A stretch of 10,899 nt of DNA, taken from the NCBI GenBank assembly GCA_025936675.1, contig JAICSX010000056.1:1-10899 (forward strand). Reading direction: 5' to 3'. A program made the position numbers and the translations under genes. The notes beneath the pieces were generated by a model. It had not been told where the DNA came from. It did not search any database and saw nothing but the letters and a program-made list of their open reading frames with translations. This document shows, piece after piece, positions 1 to 9,607 of the stretch (position 1 is its first letter; each line of letters opens with the position of its first letter). Origin of the DNA: Sphingomonas sp. (GTDB taxonomy: Bacteria > Pseudomonadota > Alphaproteobacteria > Sphingomonadales > Sphingomonadaceae).

Positions 1-2537
<2,537 letters not shown>

Positions 2538-2538
2538 C

Positions 2539-2623
2539 CGTCACCCTGAACTTGTTTCAGGGTCCATTCCACCAAGACACCGAACGTCTCAGCAATGGAT
2601 GCTGAAACTAGTTCAGCATGACG
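2539..2623. repeat. REP/BIME-like pair of inverted hairpin units
   Basis: Two ~30-nt units lie in opposite orientation between metH and dsbD: 2539-2568, and 2594-2623 read as reverse complement. They match at 25 of 30 positions. Each contains a 7-bp stem with a 5-nt loop: CCCTGAA/TTCAGGG at 2544-2562 and TGCTGAA/TTCAGCA at 2600-2618. Both units are bounded by CGTCA on one side and TCCATT on the other. Four of the five differences are paired changes that keep the stem intact (C-G to T-A and C-G to G-C). As inverted copies they can also fold on each other. This is the layout of a bacterial interspersed palindromic element; I recall similar CCCTGAAC...TTCAGGGT sequences in sphingomonad intergenic regions, but that is memory, not a search. 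It may weakly end or stabilise the metH transcript. Confidence 0.75.
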
Positions 2624-2624
2624 T

Positions 2625-2630
2625 TAGAGG
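2625..2630 (+). promoter_or_regulatory. Ribosome binding site deciding the dsbD start
   Basis: TAGAGG lies 7 nt before the ATG at 2638. It sits immediately after the REP-like unit, and the resulting protein begins with a good signal peptide. The open frame extends back to an ATG at 2473, but that would translate the metH 3' end and the repeat, so 2638 is preferred. Confidence 0.55.
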
Positions 2631-2637
2631 CGATTGG

Positions 2638-4611
2638 ATGCTGAGGCGATTGACCCTGATACTAACGCTGTTGCTTATGCCTGCGCTGGCGCAAGCGCGA
2701 GGCATTGAGCCGCAACTCGTCGCGGAGGGACCGGCTCCGCCCGGCGGCGAAGTCGACCTCGCGATCCACATGCGTCCGGCGCCCGGCTGGCACGGCTATT
2801 GGCTCAATCCCGGCGATGCCGGTCTGCCGATGAGCATCCAGTGGCAGCTCCCGAAAGCCTATTCGGTCGGACCGCTCCGCTATCCGGTGCCAGGCCGGCT
2901 CGAGATCGCCGGCTTGATGAATTACGTGTTCGAGCATGATTACGCCGTGCTTGCGCGGCTGAAGGTGCCCTCGGACGCGAGCGGCATGGTGCCGATCCGC
3001 GCAGAGGCGCATTGGCTCGCCTGTACCGACAAGATCTGTGTTCCCGAACGGGGCGAGCTGTCGCTGGACCTGCCGGTCGGCAGCGGCAGTCCAAACCGCG
3101 CCGAGTTCGACGCGTGGCGGACGAAGCTTGCCCAGCCGATTGTCAGCATTGGCCATTTCGCGGTCGAGGGCGGGAAGCTGCGCGTTGCGATCCCGCTCCC
3201 GGCGAGCGTGGCGGTCCACGATCCGTATCTTTTCCCGATCACCGACGGAGCGGCCGATTATGATGCGACGCAAAGCTTCCGCCGCGCCGGCGACCAGCTG
3301 ATCGCCGAGCTGAAGGCCAAGGAAACGCCGAAGCAATTCTCGGGCGTCATCGCGATTGGTGACGGGCGGGGGCTGGAGTTCCACGCAATGCCGGGGGCCG
3401 TGCCTCAAGGCTCGGCGCTCGCTGGGCTTGGCGGAAGCGCTATCTTGTGGGCCGTTCTCGGCGCCATTGCCGGCGGAATCCTACTCAACCTCATGCCCTG
3501 CGTGTTCCCGATCCTCGCATTGAAGGCGCTGCACGTATCGCGGGCAGGAGAGGGATCGAATGAAGCGCGATCTGACGCGCTCGCCTACACGGCCGGCGCA
3601 ATTGTCGGCACTGGCGCCCTGGGCGCAGTGCTGCTCGCGATCCGAGCGGCCGGAGCGGAGGCGGGTTGGGCCTTCCAGCTCCAGGATCCGCGCACCATCA
3701 TGCTGCTCCTACTGCTAGCAGTCGCGATCACGGCCAACCTGCTCGGCCTGTTCGAATTGCCTGTGCTCGGCGGAAATGCGCGGCCGGCGGGAAGCTTCGG
3801 CACGGGGGCTCTGGCGGCGTTCGTGGCGACACCCTGCGCTGGTCCGTTCCTTGGTGCGGCGCTCGGAACGGCGCTGCTCCTCCCGCCAGCAGGGTCAGTC
3901 GCGGTATTCGCGGCGCTGGGTCTCGGGCTAGCGCTGCCGTTCCTGCTCGTCGCGTTCGTCCCAGCGCTGCTCCGCTGGCTGCCTAAGCCCGGCGCCTGGA
4001 TGGATCGCCTCAAACGCTTCCTTGCCATTCCGATGGCTGCAAGCGCCGTCGCGGCATTGTGGCTGCTTGATCGGCAAGCGGGAAGAGGGGTGCTTTTCAT
4101 CGGCATCGCCATCAGCATCGGCCTGCTTTTCGCAGCATTCGAGGCCGGGCGTCTGCAGCGGCGCGGCAAGTCGGGCTCATGGGGCGCCGCGCTGGCGGCT
4201 ATGGCGCTCGTGGCGGTTGGTATCGCAATGGTGCCACAGCGCGGCACTGCAACGCAGAACGTCGCCGGCGCTGAGCCATGGAGCGAAGCCAAGATGGCCA
4301 GCTACGTGCGGCAAGGCAAACCGCTCTTCGTCTATTTCACCGCCGACTGGTGCCTCAGCTGCAAGGTCAATGAAGCGACTTCGATCGACCGCGATGAAGT
4401 GCGGGACGCGTTCAAGGCGGCGGGCGTGAAGGTGCTCGCGGGCGACTGGACCAACGGCGATCCGGCGATCACGCGCTTCCTCGAAAGCCGCGGCCGCGCC
4501 GGCGTGCCCTACTACCTTTGGTATGCGCCCGGGAGAGTGCCGGAGGAGCTGCCGCAGGTGCTCACCCCAGCGATGCTCATTTCCCGCGCTCAGGCGCTCC
4601 CAAAGCGCTAG
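2638..4611 (+). CDS. dsbD: DsbD-family protein-disulfide reductase (thiol:disulfide interchange protein)
   Basis: DsbD-type proteins carry electrons from cytoplasmic thioredoxin across the inner membrane to periplasmic thiol partners. This 657-residue protein shows the full three-part layout. Residues 1-21 are a signal peptide (hydrophobic run, then ALAQA). Residues 22 to about 250 are a periplasmic N-terminal domain with a Cys129-x4-Cys134 pair in ACTDKICVPE. Residues 262 to about 535 are a multi-helix CcdA-like membrane domain with one key cysteine in each half, LMPCVFP (Cys288) and ATPCAGP (Cys400). The C-terminal thioredoxin-like domain follows, with DWCLSC (Cys572, Cys575). All six redox cysteines are present, so it should be active. 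The N-domain resembles ScsB-type relatives as much as E. coli DsbD, so the partner (DsbC/DsbG-like, ScsC-like or cytochrome maturation) cannot be told. It starts 100 bp after metH, and its 3' end overlaps the convergent amidohydrolase gene by 35 bp. Confidence 0.93.
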   Translation: MLRRLTLILTLLLMPALAQARGIEPQLVAEGPAPPGGEVDLAIHMRPAPGWHGYWLNPGDAGLPMSIQWQLPKAYSVGPLRYPVPGRLEIAGLMNYVFEHDYAVLARLKVPSDASGMVPIRAEAHWLACTDKICVPERGELSLDLPVGSGSPNRAEFDAWRTKLAQPIVSIGHFAVEGGKLRVAIPLPASVAVHDPYLFPITDGAADYDATQSFRRAGDQLIAELKAKETPKQFSGVIAIGDGRGLEFHAMPGAVPQGSALAGLGGSAILWAVLGAIAGGILLNLMPCVFPILALKALHVSRAGEGSNEARSDALAYTAGAIVGTGALGAVLLAIRAAGAEAGWAFQLQDPRTIMLLLLLAVAITANLLGLFELPVLGGNARPAGSFGTGALAAFVATPCAGPFLGAALGTALLLPPAGSVAVFAALGLGLALPFLLVAFVPALLRWLPKPGAWMDRLKRFLAIPMAASAVAALWLLDRQAGRGVLFIGIAISIGLLFAAFEAGRLQRRGKSGSWGAALAAMALVAVGIAMVPQRGTATQNVAGAEPWSEAKMASYVRQGKPLFVYFTADWCLSCKVNEATSIDRDEVRDAFKAAGVKVLAGDWTNGDPAITRFLESRGRAGVPYYLWYAPGRVPEELPQVLTPAMLISRAQALPKR

Positions 4612-6229
4612 CGCCGCGACTCCAGACCTTCTTTCCGGCGACCCACGTTTCCAGCGCGCGCGTTCGGTACAGCTCCGGCACGCTGGCCTTGCTGACATCG
4701 CGATCGACGACCACGAAATCCGCCCACTTGCCCGGATCGAGTGAGCCAATCTCGTCCTCGGCAAAGCCAGCGTAAGCCGAGCCCCGCGTATAGGCGCTCA
4801 GCGCCTGCTCGAAGCTCAGCCTCTGCTCCGGGAACCAGCCGCCCGCCGGCTGCCCTTCGATGTCCTGCCGACTGATCGCCGCTGCGAGCCCCGGGAACGG
4901 GTTTGGCGATTCCACCGGGAAATCGGTGCCGAACGCTAGCCTGGCGCCCGTCTTCAGCATCGATTGCCACGCGTAAGCGCATTTGAGCCGGTCAAGGCCA
5001 ACGCGCTTCTCGGCCATCAACCGGTCGCTGGTCTGATGCGTCGGTTGCATCGACGCGATGATATGCGCGCGCCCAATCCGCGGCAGGTCGGCGCAATCGA
5101 CGATCTGCGCATGCTCGATTCGCCAGCGGCGATTGAGCCCGTACTTGCCGTCGAGCCACTCGTAGTTGCCGATCACCTGCGCATTGGCTGCATCACCAAT
5201 CGCGTGTGTCGCGATCTGGAATCCTTCGGCGGCGGCCGTGTCCTGCTCCGAGCGTAGTTCGGCGTCGGAATGGAACTGGTTTCCGCGCGTGTCCGGCTTG
5301 TCCGAATAGGGCTGTTTCAGCCACGCGCCGCGCGAGCCGAGCGCGCCGTCGGCGAAGAACTTCACGCCAACCGCGCGGAGCCGATCGCCGTACAGCCACG
5401 GCGTCGGATGCGGGATGGTCTTTAGAGGATCGAGGCCGAGCAGATAGACCATCAGCCGCACGTTGAGCGTGCCCGCCTCGCCCGAGCGCCGGAACGTGTT
5501 CCAGTCGTCGAGCGACGTGCTCATTGAGCCGACGCCCGTGACGCCAAAACCGAGCAGAATCTGCTGCGCCTTGGCGAACGCCTGATCATCCTCTGCTTGC
5601 GTCGGAGCAGGGATGGCCCCGTTGATCAGCGCCTTTGCATTGTCGACGAAGACGCCGTTTATGATCTCGCCGCCGGGCGGCGAAGGCGTCTGCGCAGTTA
5701 CGCCGGCCGCGCGCATTGCTGCGCTGTTCGCGACAATCGCGTGCTCGTCGACGCGTTGCAGAACCACGGGTCGGTCGGGAACGACGGCATCGAGGTCGGC
5801 GGCAGTCGGAAATTTTTTGCCGGGCCAAAGTTCCTGGTTCCAGCCTGCGCCGAGGATCCACTTCGTATCTGGGTGGGCGGCTGCGTAATCGCGCAGCCGC
5901 TGCTGGAGCTCGGTGAGCGAATGCGTTCCGATGAGATCCAATTGAAGCGCGTCGCGCCCGAGCTGCATTACGTGCCCGTGCGCGTCGATCAGGCCCGGAA
6001 GAACGGTCCTGCCGCGCTCATTCACGATTACGGCCGTCTTCGGACGTGCGTCGCTGGCACGGAGCAGACGGGCTACCTTGCCGTCGTCACGGATGATCAT
6101 TCCAGTGAAGTGCAGCAGGTGGCCTGCGGGATCGACCTGCAATCCGTTGACATTGTCGATCAGCGTCTCGGCGAACGTGGGCGAAGCGAGCAGCACTATT
6201 GAAAGCGCAAGCAGAAGCGGCCTTTTCAT
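4577..6229 (-). CDS. Exported YtcJ-like metal-dependent amidohydrolase (Amidohydro_3 type)
   Basis: This is a TIM-barrel amidohydrolase of the YtcJ/N-substituted formamide deformylase-like group. These hydrolyse C-N bonds of amide-type substrates, but most members have no known substrate. With Met at 6229 it has 550 residues and opens with a clear signal peptide (MKRPLLLALSIVLLASPTFA), so it is probably periplasmic or a secreted enzyme. Likely metal ligands are all present: HGH (His84, His86) after VLPGLID, Lys290 in VGVKFFADGALGSRG, His342 in HAIGD, His373 in WRIEHAQ, and Asp436 in FGTDFPVE. The C-terminus has the composite-domain return (GKWADFVVVDRD). An ATG 18 bp upstream (6247) would add six residues ahead of the signal peptide; neither start has a clear Shine-Dalgarno sequence. 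It is transcribed away from ilvA, and its last 35 bp overlap dsbD. There is no operon partner to hint at the substrate. Confidence 0.9.
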   Translation of the reverse strand: MKRPLLLALSIVLLASPTFAETLIDNVNGLQVDPAGHLLHFTGMIIRDDGKVARLLRASDARPKTAVIVNERGRTVLPGLIDAHGHVMQLGRDALQLDLIGTHSLTELQQRLRDYAAAHPDTKWILGAGWNQELWPGKKFPTAADLDAVVPDRPVVLQRVDEHAIVANSAAMRAAGVTAQTPSPPGGEIINGVFVDNAKALINGAIPAPTQAEDDQAFAKAQQILLGFGVTGVGSMSTSLDDWNTFRRSGEAGTLNVRLMVYLLGLDPLKTIPHPTPWLYGDRLRAVGVKFFADGALGSRGAWLKQPYSDKPDTRGNQFHSDAELRSEQDTAAAEGFQIATHAIGDAANAQVIGNYEWLDGKYGLNRRWRIEHAQIVDCADLPRIGRAHIIASMQPTHQTSDRLMAEKRVGLDRLKCAYAWQSMLKTGARLAFGTDFPVESPNPFPGLAAAISRQDIEGQPAGGWFPEQRLSFEQALSAYTRGSAYAGFAEDEIGSLDPGKWADFVVVDRDVSKASVPELYRTRALETWVAGKKVWSRGASALGAPERGK

Positions 6230-6283
6230 GCGCCAGGGCTGTAGCATTGTTACGGACGCGCGGAAGGTCTAGCGGGTGCGCTC

Positions 6284-7516
6284 ATGTTGCAAGCGTCCAG
6301 TCTCCAGCCACCCACCATTGACGACATTCGAGCGGCCGCGCAGCGCATCGATGGAGCCGTGATTCGCACACCGATGCTGGTCAGCAAGACCCTATCAGAG
6401 GTCATTGGCGCGGAGGTCTGGCTGAAGTTCGAAAACCTGCAATTCACCGCCGCCTACAAGGAACGCGGCGCGCTCAATAAATTGCTCCAGCTGTCGCCGG
6501 AGGAGCGGCAGCGCGGAGTGATCGCGGCATCGGCGGGAAATCACGCCCAGGCCGTCGCATATCACGCGAAGCGGCTCGGCATTCCGGCTGTGATCGTGAT
6601 GCCGGAGCCGACGCCGACGGTGAAGGTGACGCAGACCGCCGGCTTTGGCGCCGAGGTCGTGCTCCACGGCGACATGTTCGACGACGCCTACGCCAAGGCC
6701 CGCGAGCTCGCGCTCGAGAAGGGTTACGTCTTCGTTCACCCGTTCGACGACCCGCAGGTCATCGCCGGCGCCGGAACCGTCGCTCTCGAAATGTTGGACG
6801 AAGCGCCGGACCTCGATGTGATCGTGGTTCCCATCGGCGGTGGCGGACTGATGTCCGGCGTGTCGATCGCCTGTCGCGCGATCAAGCCGGAAGTCGAGCT
6901 GATCGGCGTCGAGGCCGAGCTTTACCCGTCAATGAAATGCGCGATCGAAGGGTGCCACATGCCCTTGGGCGGCGACACGCTGGCGGAGGGCATCGCGGTC
7001 AAGCAGCCCGGCGAGCTCACGTCGAGGATCCTTAAAGAGAACAGTGTCGGGGTTGCTCTGGTCTCCGAACGTGATCTGGAGCGCGCAGTCGCAATGCTCG
7101 TCGGGATAGAAAAGACCGTCGTCGAGGGCGCTGGCGCGGCAGGCCTCGCCGCGATGTTGGCCGATTCGGCTCGCTTCAAGGGCAGGAAGGTCGCAACCCT
7201 TTTGTGTGGCGGCAATATCGACACCCACCTTCTCGCCAATGTTCTCGTCCGCGACCTCGTCCGCCAGGGCCGCATCGCAAGGCTCCACGTTGCTGCCCAC
7301 GACCAGCCGGGCGCGCTCGCCGCGATCACGCGCAAGGTTTATGAGGCGGGCGTCAACGTCATCGAGATCAACCACAGCCGGATCTTCACGCGGCTGCCCG
7401 CCAAGGACACGATGATCGAGGTCGAATGTGAAGCCCGCGATCCGCAGTCGATCGACGATGTCGTCGCGAGGCTCGAAGCTGCGGGATTTCGCGTCGAACG
7501 CGCCTCGCTCGACTGA
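6284..7516 (+). CDS. ilvA: Threonine ammonia-lyase (threonine dehydratase) with C-terminal ACT domain
   Basis: This PLP enzyme deaminates L-threonine to 2-oxobutyrate and ammonia, the first committed step towards isoleucine. Of 410 residues, 1-325 are the fold-II PLP catalytic domain. Lys59 in TAAYKERGA is the Schiff-base lysine, SAGNHAQ (83-89) contacts substrate and cofactor, and GGGG (185-188) is the phosphate-binding loop. Residues 330-410 form one ACT domain (ARLHVAAHDQPGALAAITRKV region), probably for amino-acid feedback. The size lies between E. coli TdcB (about 330, no ACT) and E. coli IlvA (about 514, two ACT-like units). It is thus the single-ACT form common in alphaproteobacteria, and biosynthetic versus catabolic use cannot be decided here. 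The ATG at 6284 follows a modest AGCGGG at 6271-6276, 7 nt away. The 54-bp divergent gap to the amidohydrolase start must hold both promoters; I could not identify a convincing -35/-10 pair. Confidence 0.94.
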   Translation: MLQASSLQPPTIDDIRAAAQRIDGAVIRTPMLVSKTLSEVIGAEVWLKFENLQFTAAYKERGALNKLLQLSPEERQRGVIAASAGNHAQAVAYHAKRLGIPAVIVMPEPTPTVKVTQTAGFGAEVVLHGDMFDDAYAKARELALEKGYVFVHPFDDPQVIAGAGTVALEMLDEAPDLDVIVVPIGGGGLMSGVSIACRAIKPEVELIGVEAELYPSMKCAIEGCHMPLGGDTLAEGIAVKQPGELTSRILKENSVGVALVSERDLERAVAMLVGIEKTVVEGAGAAGLAAMLADSARFKGRKVATLLCGGNIDTHLLANVLVRDLVRQGRIARLHVAAHDQPGALAAITRKVYEAGVNVIEINHSRIFTRLPAKDTMIEVECEARDPQSIDDVVARLEAAGFRVERASLD

Positions 7517-7540
7517 TTATTGCGTAGGGTTCGCCGCCAT

Positions 7541-7619
7541 TCCCATGTCGCTTGGCGACACAGATTGGGACACCGGTCGAATTTGACGCACCCGAAGTCT
7601 TTTCTTCGGCGTTAACCGG
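7541..7619 (+). other. Structured intergenic RNA segment between ilvA and bpt
   Basis: The 143-bp gap has two adjacent predicted hairpins. The first (7541-7570) has stem TGTCGC/GCGACA around a TTG loop (7546-7560), and an outer TCCCA/TGGGA arm with a 5-nt bulge. The second (7573-7619) has stem CCGAAG/CTTCGG around TCTTTT (7592-7609). It extends through TTGACG (7583-7588) paired to CGTTAA (7610-7615) with a 3-nt bulge and one G-T wobble, then CCGG/CCGG (7573-7576 with 7616-7619). Neither is followed by a T run, so a classical terminator is not supported. It may be the ilvA 3' end or a leader of bpt. A TTGACG at 7583-7588 resembles a -35 box, but no matching -10 was seen at 16-18 bp. Confidence 0.4.
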
Positions 7620-7649
7620 CCGCATAAAGAGTTGCGTAACTATTTGAGC

Positions 7650-7653
7650 GAGG
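7650..7653 (+). promoter_or_regulatory. Ribosome binding site supporting the GTG start of bpt
   Basis: GAGG lies 6 nt before the GTG at 7660. The frame has a TGA stop at 7645-7647 and no other start codon between it and the GTG, so this start is essentially forced if the conserved N-terminus is to be kept. Confidence 0.6.
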
Positions 7654-7659
7654 CCGCGG

Positions 7660-8472
7660 GTGAGCGCACCATTTCGCTTTCCCAAATTTTTTGTGACCAA
7701 TCCGAGCCCGTGCCCGTACCTTCCGGGCAAGGTCGAGCGGAAGGTTTTTACTGAGCTCAGCGGCCGTCACGCGAGCGAGCTCAATGAGGCGCTCGGAAGG
7801 ATCGGCTTCCGCCGCAGCCAATCGGTCGCCTACCGTCCCAGCTGCATCGACTGCTCGGCCTGCATTTCCGTGCGTGTCCTCGCGGCTGAGTTCGAGGGCA
7901 CGGCGACACAGCGCAAGCTGATGCGGCGCCATGCGGACCTCGAGGTCAGCGCGTGCAAGCCGTGGACGACCGATGAGCAATATCAGCTACTTCGTCGCTA
8001 CCTCGCTGCGCGTCATCCCGGCGGCGGGATGGCCGAGATGGATGAAGGCGATTTCGCCGACATGGTCGAGCAGACGCCGGTCCACACCTGCGTGGTCGAA
8101 TATCGCGAGCCATCGGTGAAAGGCCGTCCCGGCAACCTCGTCGGTGCGTGCCTGACCGACCAACAGAGCGACGGCCTGTCAATGATCTACAGCTTCTTCG
8201 ATGTCGGCCCGAGCGCGCGCAAGGGGCTCGGAACCTACATCATCCTCGATCATATCATCCGCGCCGCACGCGCTGGCCTGCCGTATGTCTATCTCGGCTA
8301 TTGGGTCGAGGGCTCGAGCCGAATGGCGTACAAGACGGGGTTCCGGCCGCTCGAAAGGCTCGGCCGAGACGGCTGGCGGAGAATGGACGACGAGCAAGGC
8401 GACCTGCCGTTCACTGATCCAGTGAAGCTCCCAGCTCGGCGGAGCCGGCGGCGTCTGCTGATCGACGCTTAG
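7660..8472 (+). CDS. bpt: Aspartate/glutamate leucyltransferase (Bpt/ATE family aminoacyl-protein transferase)
   Basis: This enzyme adds an amino acid from a charged tRNA (leucine in characterised bacterial Bpt, arginine in eukaryotic ATE1) to proteins with N-terminal Asp or Glu. In the bacterial N-degron pathway that marks them for ClpS-ClpAP. The 270-residue product starts at GTG. It has the family's N-terminal cysteine cluster SPCPYLPG (Cys18) and [11 protein letters not shown] (Cys62, Cys65, Cys68). A C-terminal GNAT-like half includes [25 protein letters not shown] and [22 protein letters not shown]. The length is slightly above the usual 240-250, mainly from a basic tail (PARRSRRR). Many databases call alphaproteobacterial members arginyltransferase; leucine specificity is inferred from family work, not from this sequence. 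It overlaps the convergent regulator gene by 4 bp at the stop codons. No clpS or clpA is in the window. Confidence 0.93.
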   Translation: MSAPFRFPKFFVTNPSPCPYLPGKVERKVFTELSGRHASELNEALGRIGFRRSQSVAYRPSCIDCSACISVRVLAAEFEGTATQRKLMRRHADLEVSACKPWTTDEQYQLLRRYLAARHPGGGMAEMDEGDFADMVEQTPVHTCVVEYREPSVKGRPGNLVGACLTDQQSDGLSMIYSFFDVGPSARKGLGTYIILDHIIRAARAGLPYVYLGYWVEGSSRMAYKTGFRPLERLGRDGWRRMDDEQGDLPFTDPVKLPARRSRRRLLIDA

Positions 8473-9521
8473 AGTGTCCGCGCTCCGCGCTCCCAATCGC
8501 GTTCTGCCAGCGCCATCGCACTGACAACCCCGGCAGCGAATAACGCCCCTTCTAGGACGCTCGTGACGGTCCGCGTCACCGGTCCAAACGACGCCTCGCC
8601 GAGCAGCTGACTGATGTGATCGAGCCGCAGCCGCGAACCGGGGACCTGCTTGGCGAGCAGGTCGAGGCTGCCCAGCATCATCCTGCCTCCGAGCAACGCG
8701 ACCGCGAGCCCCGCGATGCCGCCGCACAGCGCCGCCTGCAAGCCGCTCTGGCGCACGGATGCCGTCCGCCGCGAAAGCCATCCGCCAACGCCCGTTCCGG
8801 CCCCGATGATCAAGCCTTCGAACGCTCCGGTGATGTCGCCCGGCGACTGGCCGACGAGCAGGCTGAAGGCGTCGAGTCCGAGCAATTTGACGGTTGCGCC
8901 AATGACGAGGCCGCCGCCCGCGCCTCCGGCAATGACCCAGGCCCCGTGCCGTCGCGTTAGCGCGAGCCCCGTCGCAACGCCGGCTCCGCCGAGCAGAGCG
9001 ACGAGAATCGTAATGCACAGCAACACGAGAACGATTGAAGCCGCCCCCATGCCCGGCTGGAGCGGCTGTGACGCGCCGATAAAGCCGTAGAGCAGCCCGC
9101 CGATGAAGCCGGCGATGCCGCCGCCGATCGTCCCGGCGATCGCCAGGATGAGGGGACCCTGCCAAGCGGGAGATGCAGTGCGGACGGCGCGCGGCGCGTC
9201 AACGTCGAGGCAATCCACTGGCGCGATGAAGCGGTAGCCGTGCTTGGGCACCGTCTCGATGAACCGCGGCCTGGCGGCATCGTCCCCCAGTTGCCGACGA
9301 AGCGTGCGCACGCACTGGGTCAGAGCCTCGTCGGTCACCGGGACGCCGCGCCAGACCTCGTCGAGGAAGCGGTCCTTGGAGACGAGCTTACCCTGCTCGC
9401 GGACAAGCAAGGCGAGGGCATCGAAATAGCGCCCGTTAAGCTCGACCGCCTCGGCGCCGCGCCTCAGCTGACGGTCCTCGGGATCCAGCACGAAATGCTC
9501 GAAGACGAAGCTTCCAGCCAT
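8469..9521 (-). CDS. Membrane-bound winged-helix transcriptional regulator with polytopic glycine-rich C-terminal domain
   Basis: Residues 1-102 are a complete OmpR/PhoB-type winged helix of the CadC/ToxR style: [41 protein letters not shown], then recognition helix [18 protein letters not shown] and wing [18 protein letters not shown]. No receiver domain precedes it. The remaining 250 residues are unlike the usual single transmembrane helix plus periplasmic sensor. They hold about six hydrophobic, Gly/Ala-rich segments, near 121-149, 158-188, 193-214, 229-249, 259-280 and 314-339, with short loops and one longer polar stretch (281-312). The DNA-binding domain would be cytoplasmic. I do not recognise the membrane domain and the signal is unknown. 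The start is an ATG with only a distant GAGG 12 nt upstream (within 9534-9540). It is divergent from a small membrane protein gene, a natural candidate target. Confidence 0.85.
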   Translation of the reverse strand: MAGSFVFEHFVLDPEDRQLRRGAEAVELNGRYFDALALLVREQGKLVSKDRFLDEVWRGVPVTDEALTQCVRTLRRQLGDDAARPRFIETVPKHGYRFIAPVDCLDVDAPRAVRTASPAWQGPLILAIAGTIGGGIAGFIGGLLYGFIGASQPLQPGMGAASIVLVLLCITILVALLGGAGVATGLALTRRHGAWVIAGGAGGGLVIGATVKLLGLDAFSLLVGQSPGDITGAFEGLIIGAGTGVGGWLSRRTASVRQSGLQAALCGGIAGLAVALLGGRMMLGSLDLLAKQVPGSRLRLDHISQLLGEASFGPVTRTVTSVLEGALFAAGVVSAMALAERDWERGARTL

Positions 9522-9523
9522 TT

Positions 9524-9564
9524 TTCAGCGAAACCTCATCCTTTGCTCATGCCCTTCAGCGGAA
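9524..9564. promoter_or_regulatory. Direct repeat in divergent gap, possible operator
   Basis: The 86-bp gap between the two divergent genes carries TTCAGCGAAA at 9524-9533 and TTCAGCGGAA at 9555-9564. They agree at 9 of 10 positions and lie 31 bp apart start to start, about three helical turns. A shorter CTCAT pair lies between them at 9535-9539 and 9546-9550, 11 bp apart. OmpR-type winged helices usually bind direct repeats on one face of the helix, so this is a reasonable candidate site for the regulator encoded next to it. With only two copies it could be chance. Confidence 0.3.
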
Positions 9565-9595
9565 TTGTCGGCACACGGGTGATGTAGTCATGCAT

Positions 9596-9600
9596 GGAGA
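9596..9600 (+). promoter_or_regulatory. Ribosome binding site deciding the start of the 184-aa membrane protein
   Basis: GGAGA lies 7 nt before the ATG at 9608. The earlier in-frame ATG at 9590 would place this site inside the gene and has no comparable site upstream, so 9608 is preferred. A further in-frame ATG at 9626 is also possible but has no better site. Confidence 0.6.
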
Positions 9601-9607
9601 CAGACGA

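Noticed and set aside
6471..6490. Unusual PLP-lysine loop TAAYKERGA in place of TGSFKxRGA in IlvA
   Set aside because: The lysine and flanking RGA are kept, and I recall this variant as usual in alphaproteobacterial threonine ammonia-lyases, so it is not evidence of another function.
7612..7627. TTAA-CCGGCCG-CATA as a CtrA binding site upstream of bpt
   Set aside because: Only the first half-site matches TTAA-N7-TTAA; the second matches two of four bases, which is expected by chance.
8410..8426. Perfect hairpin TTCACTG-ATC-CAGTGAA near the end of bpt as a terminator
   Set aside because: It is inside the coding sequence, only 7 bp, moderate GC, and has no T run on either strand.
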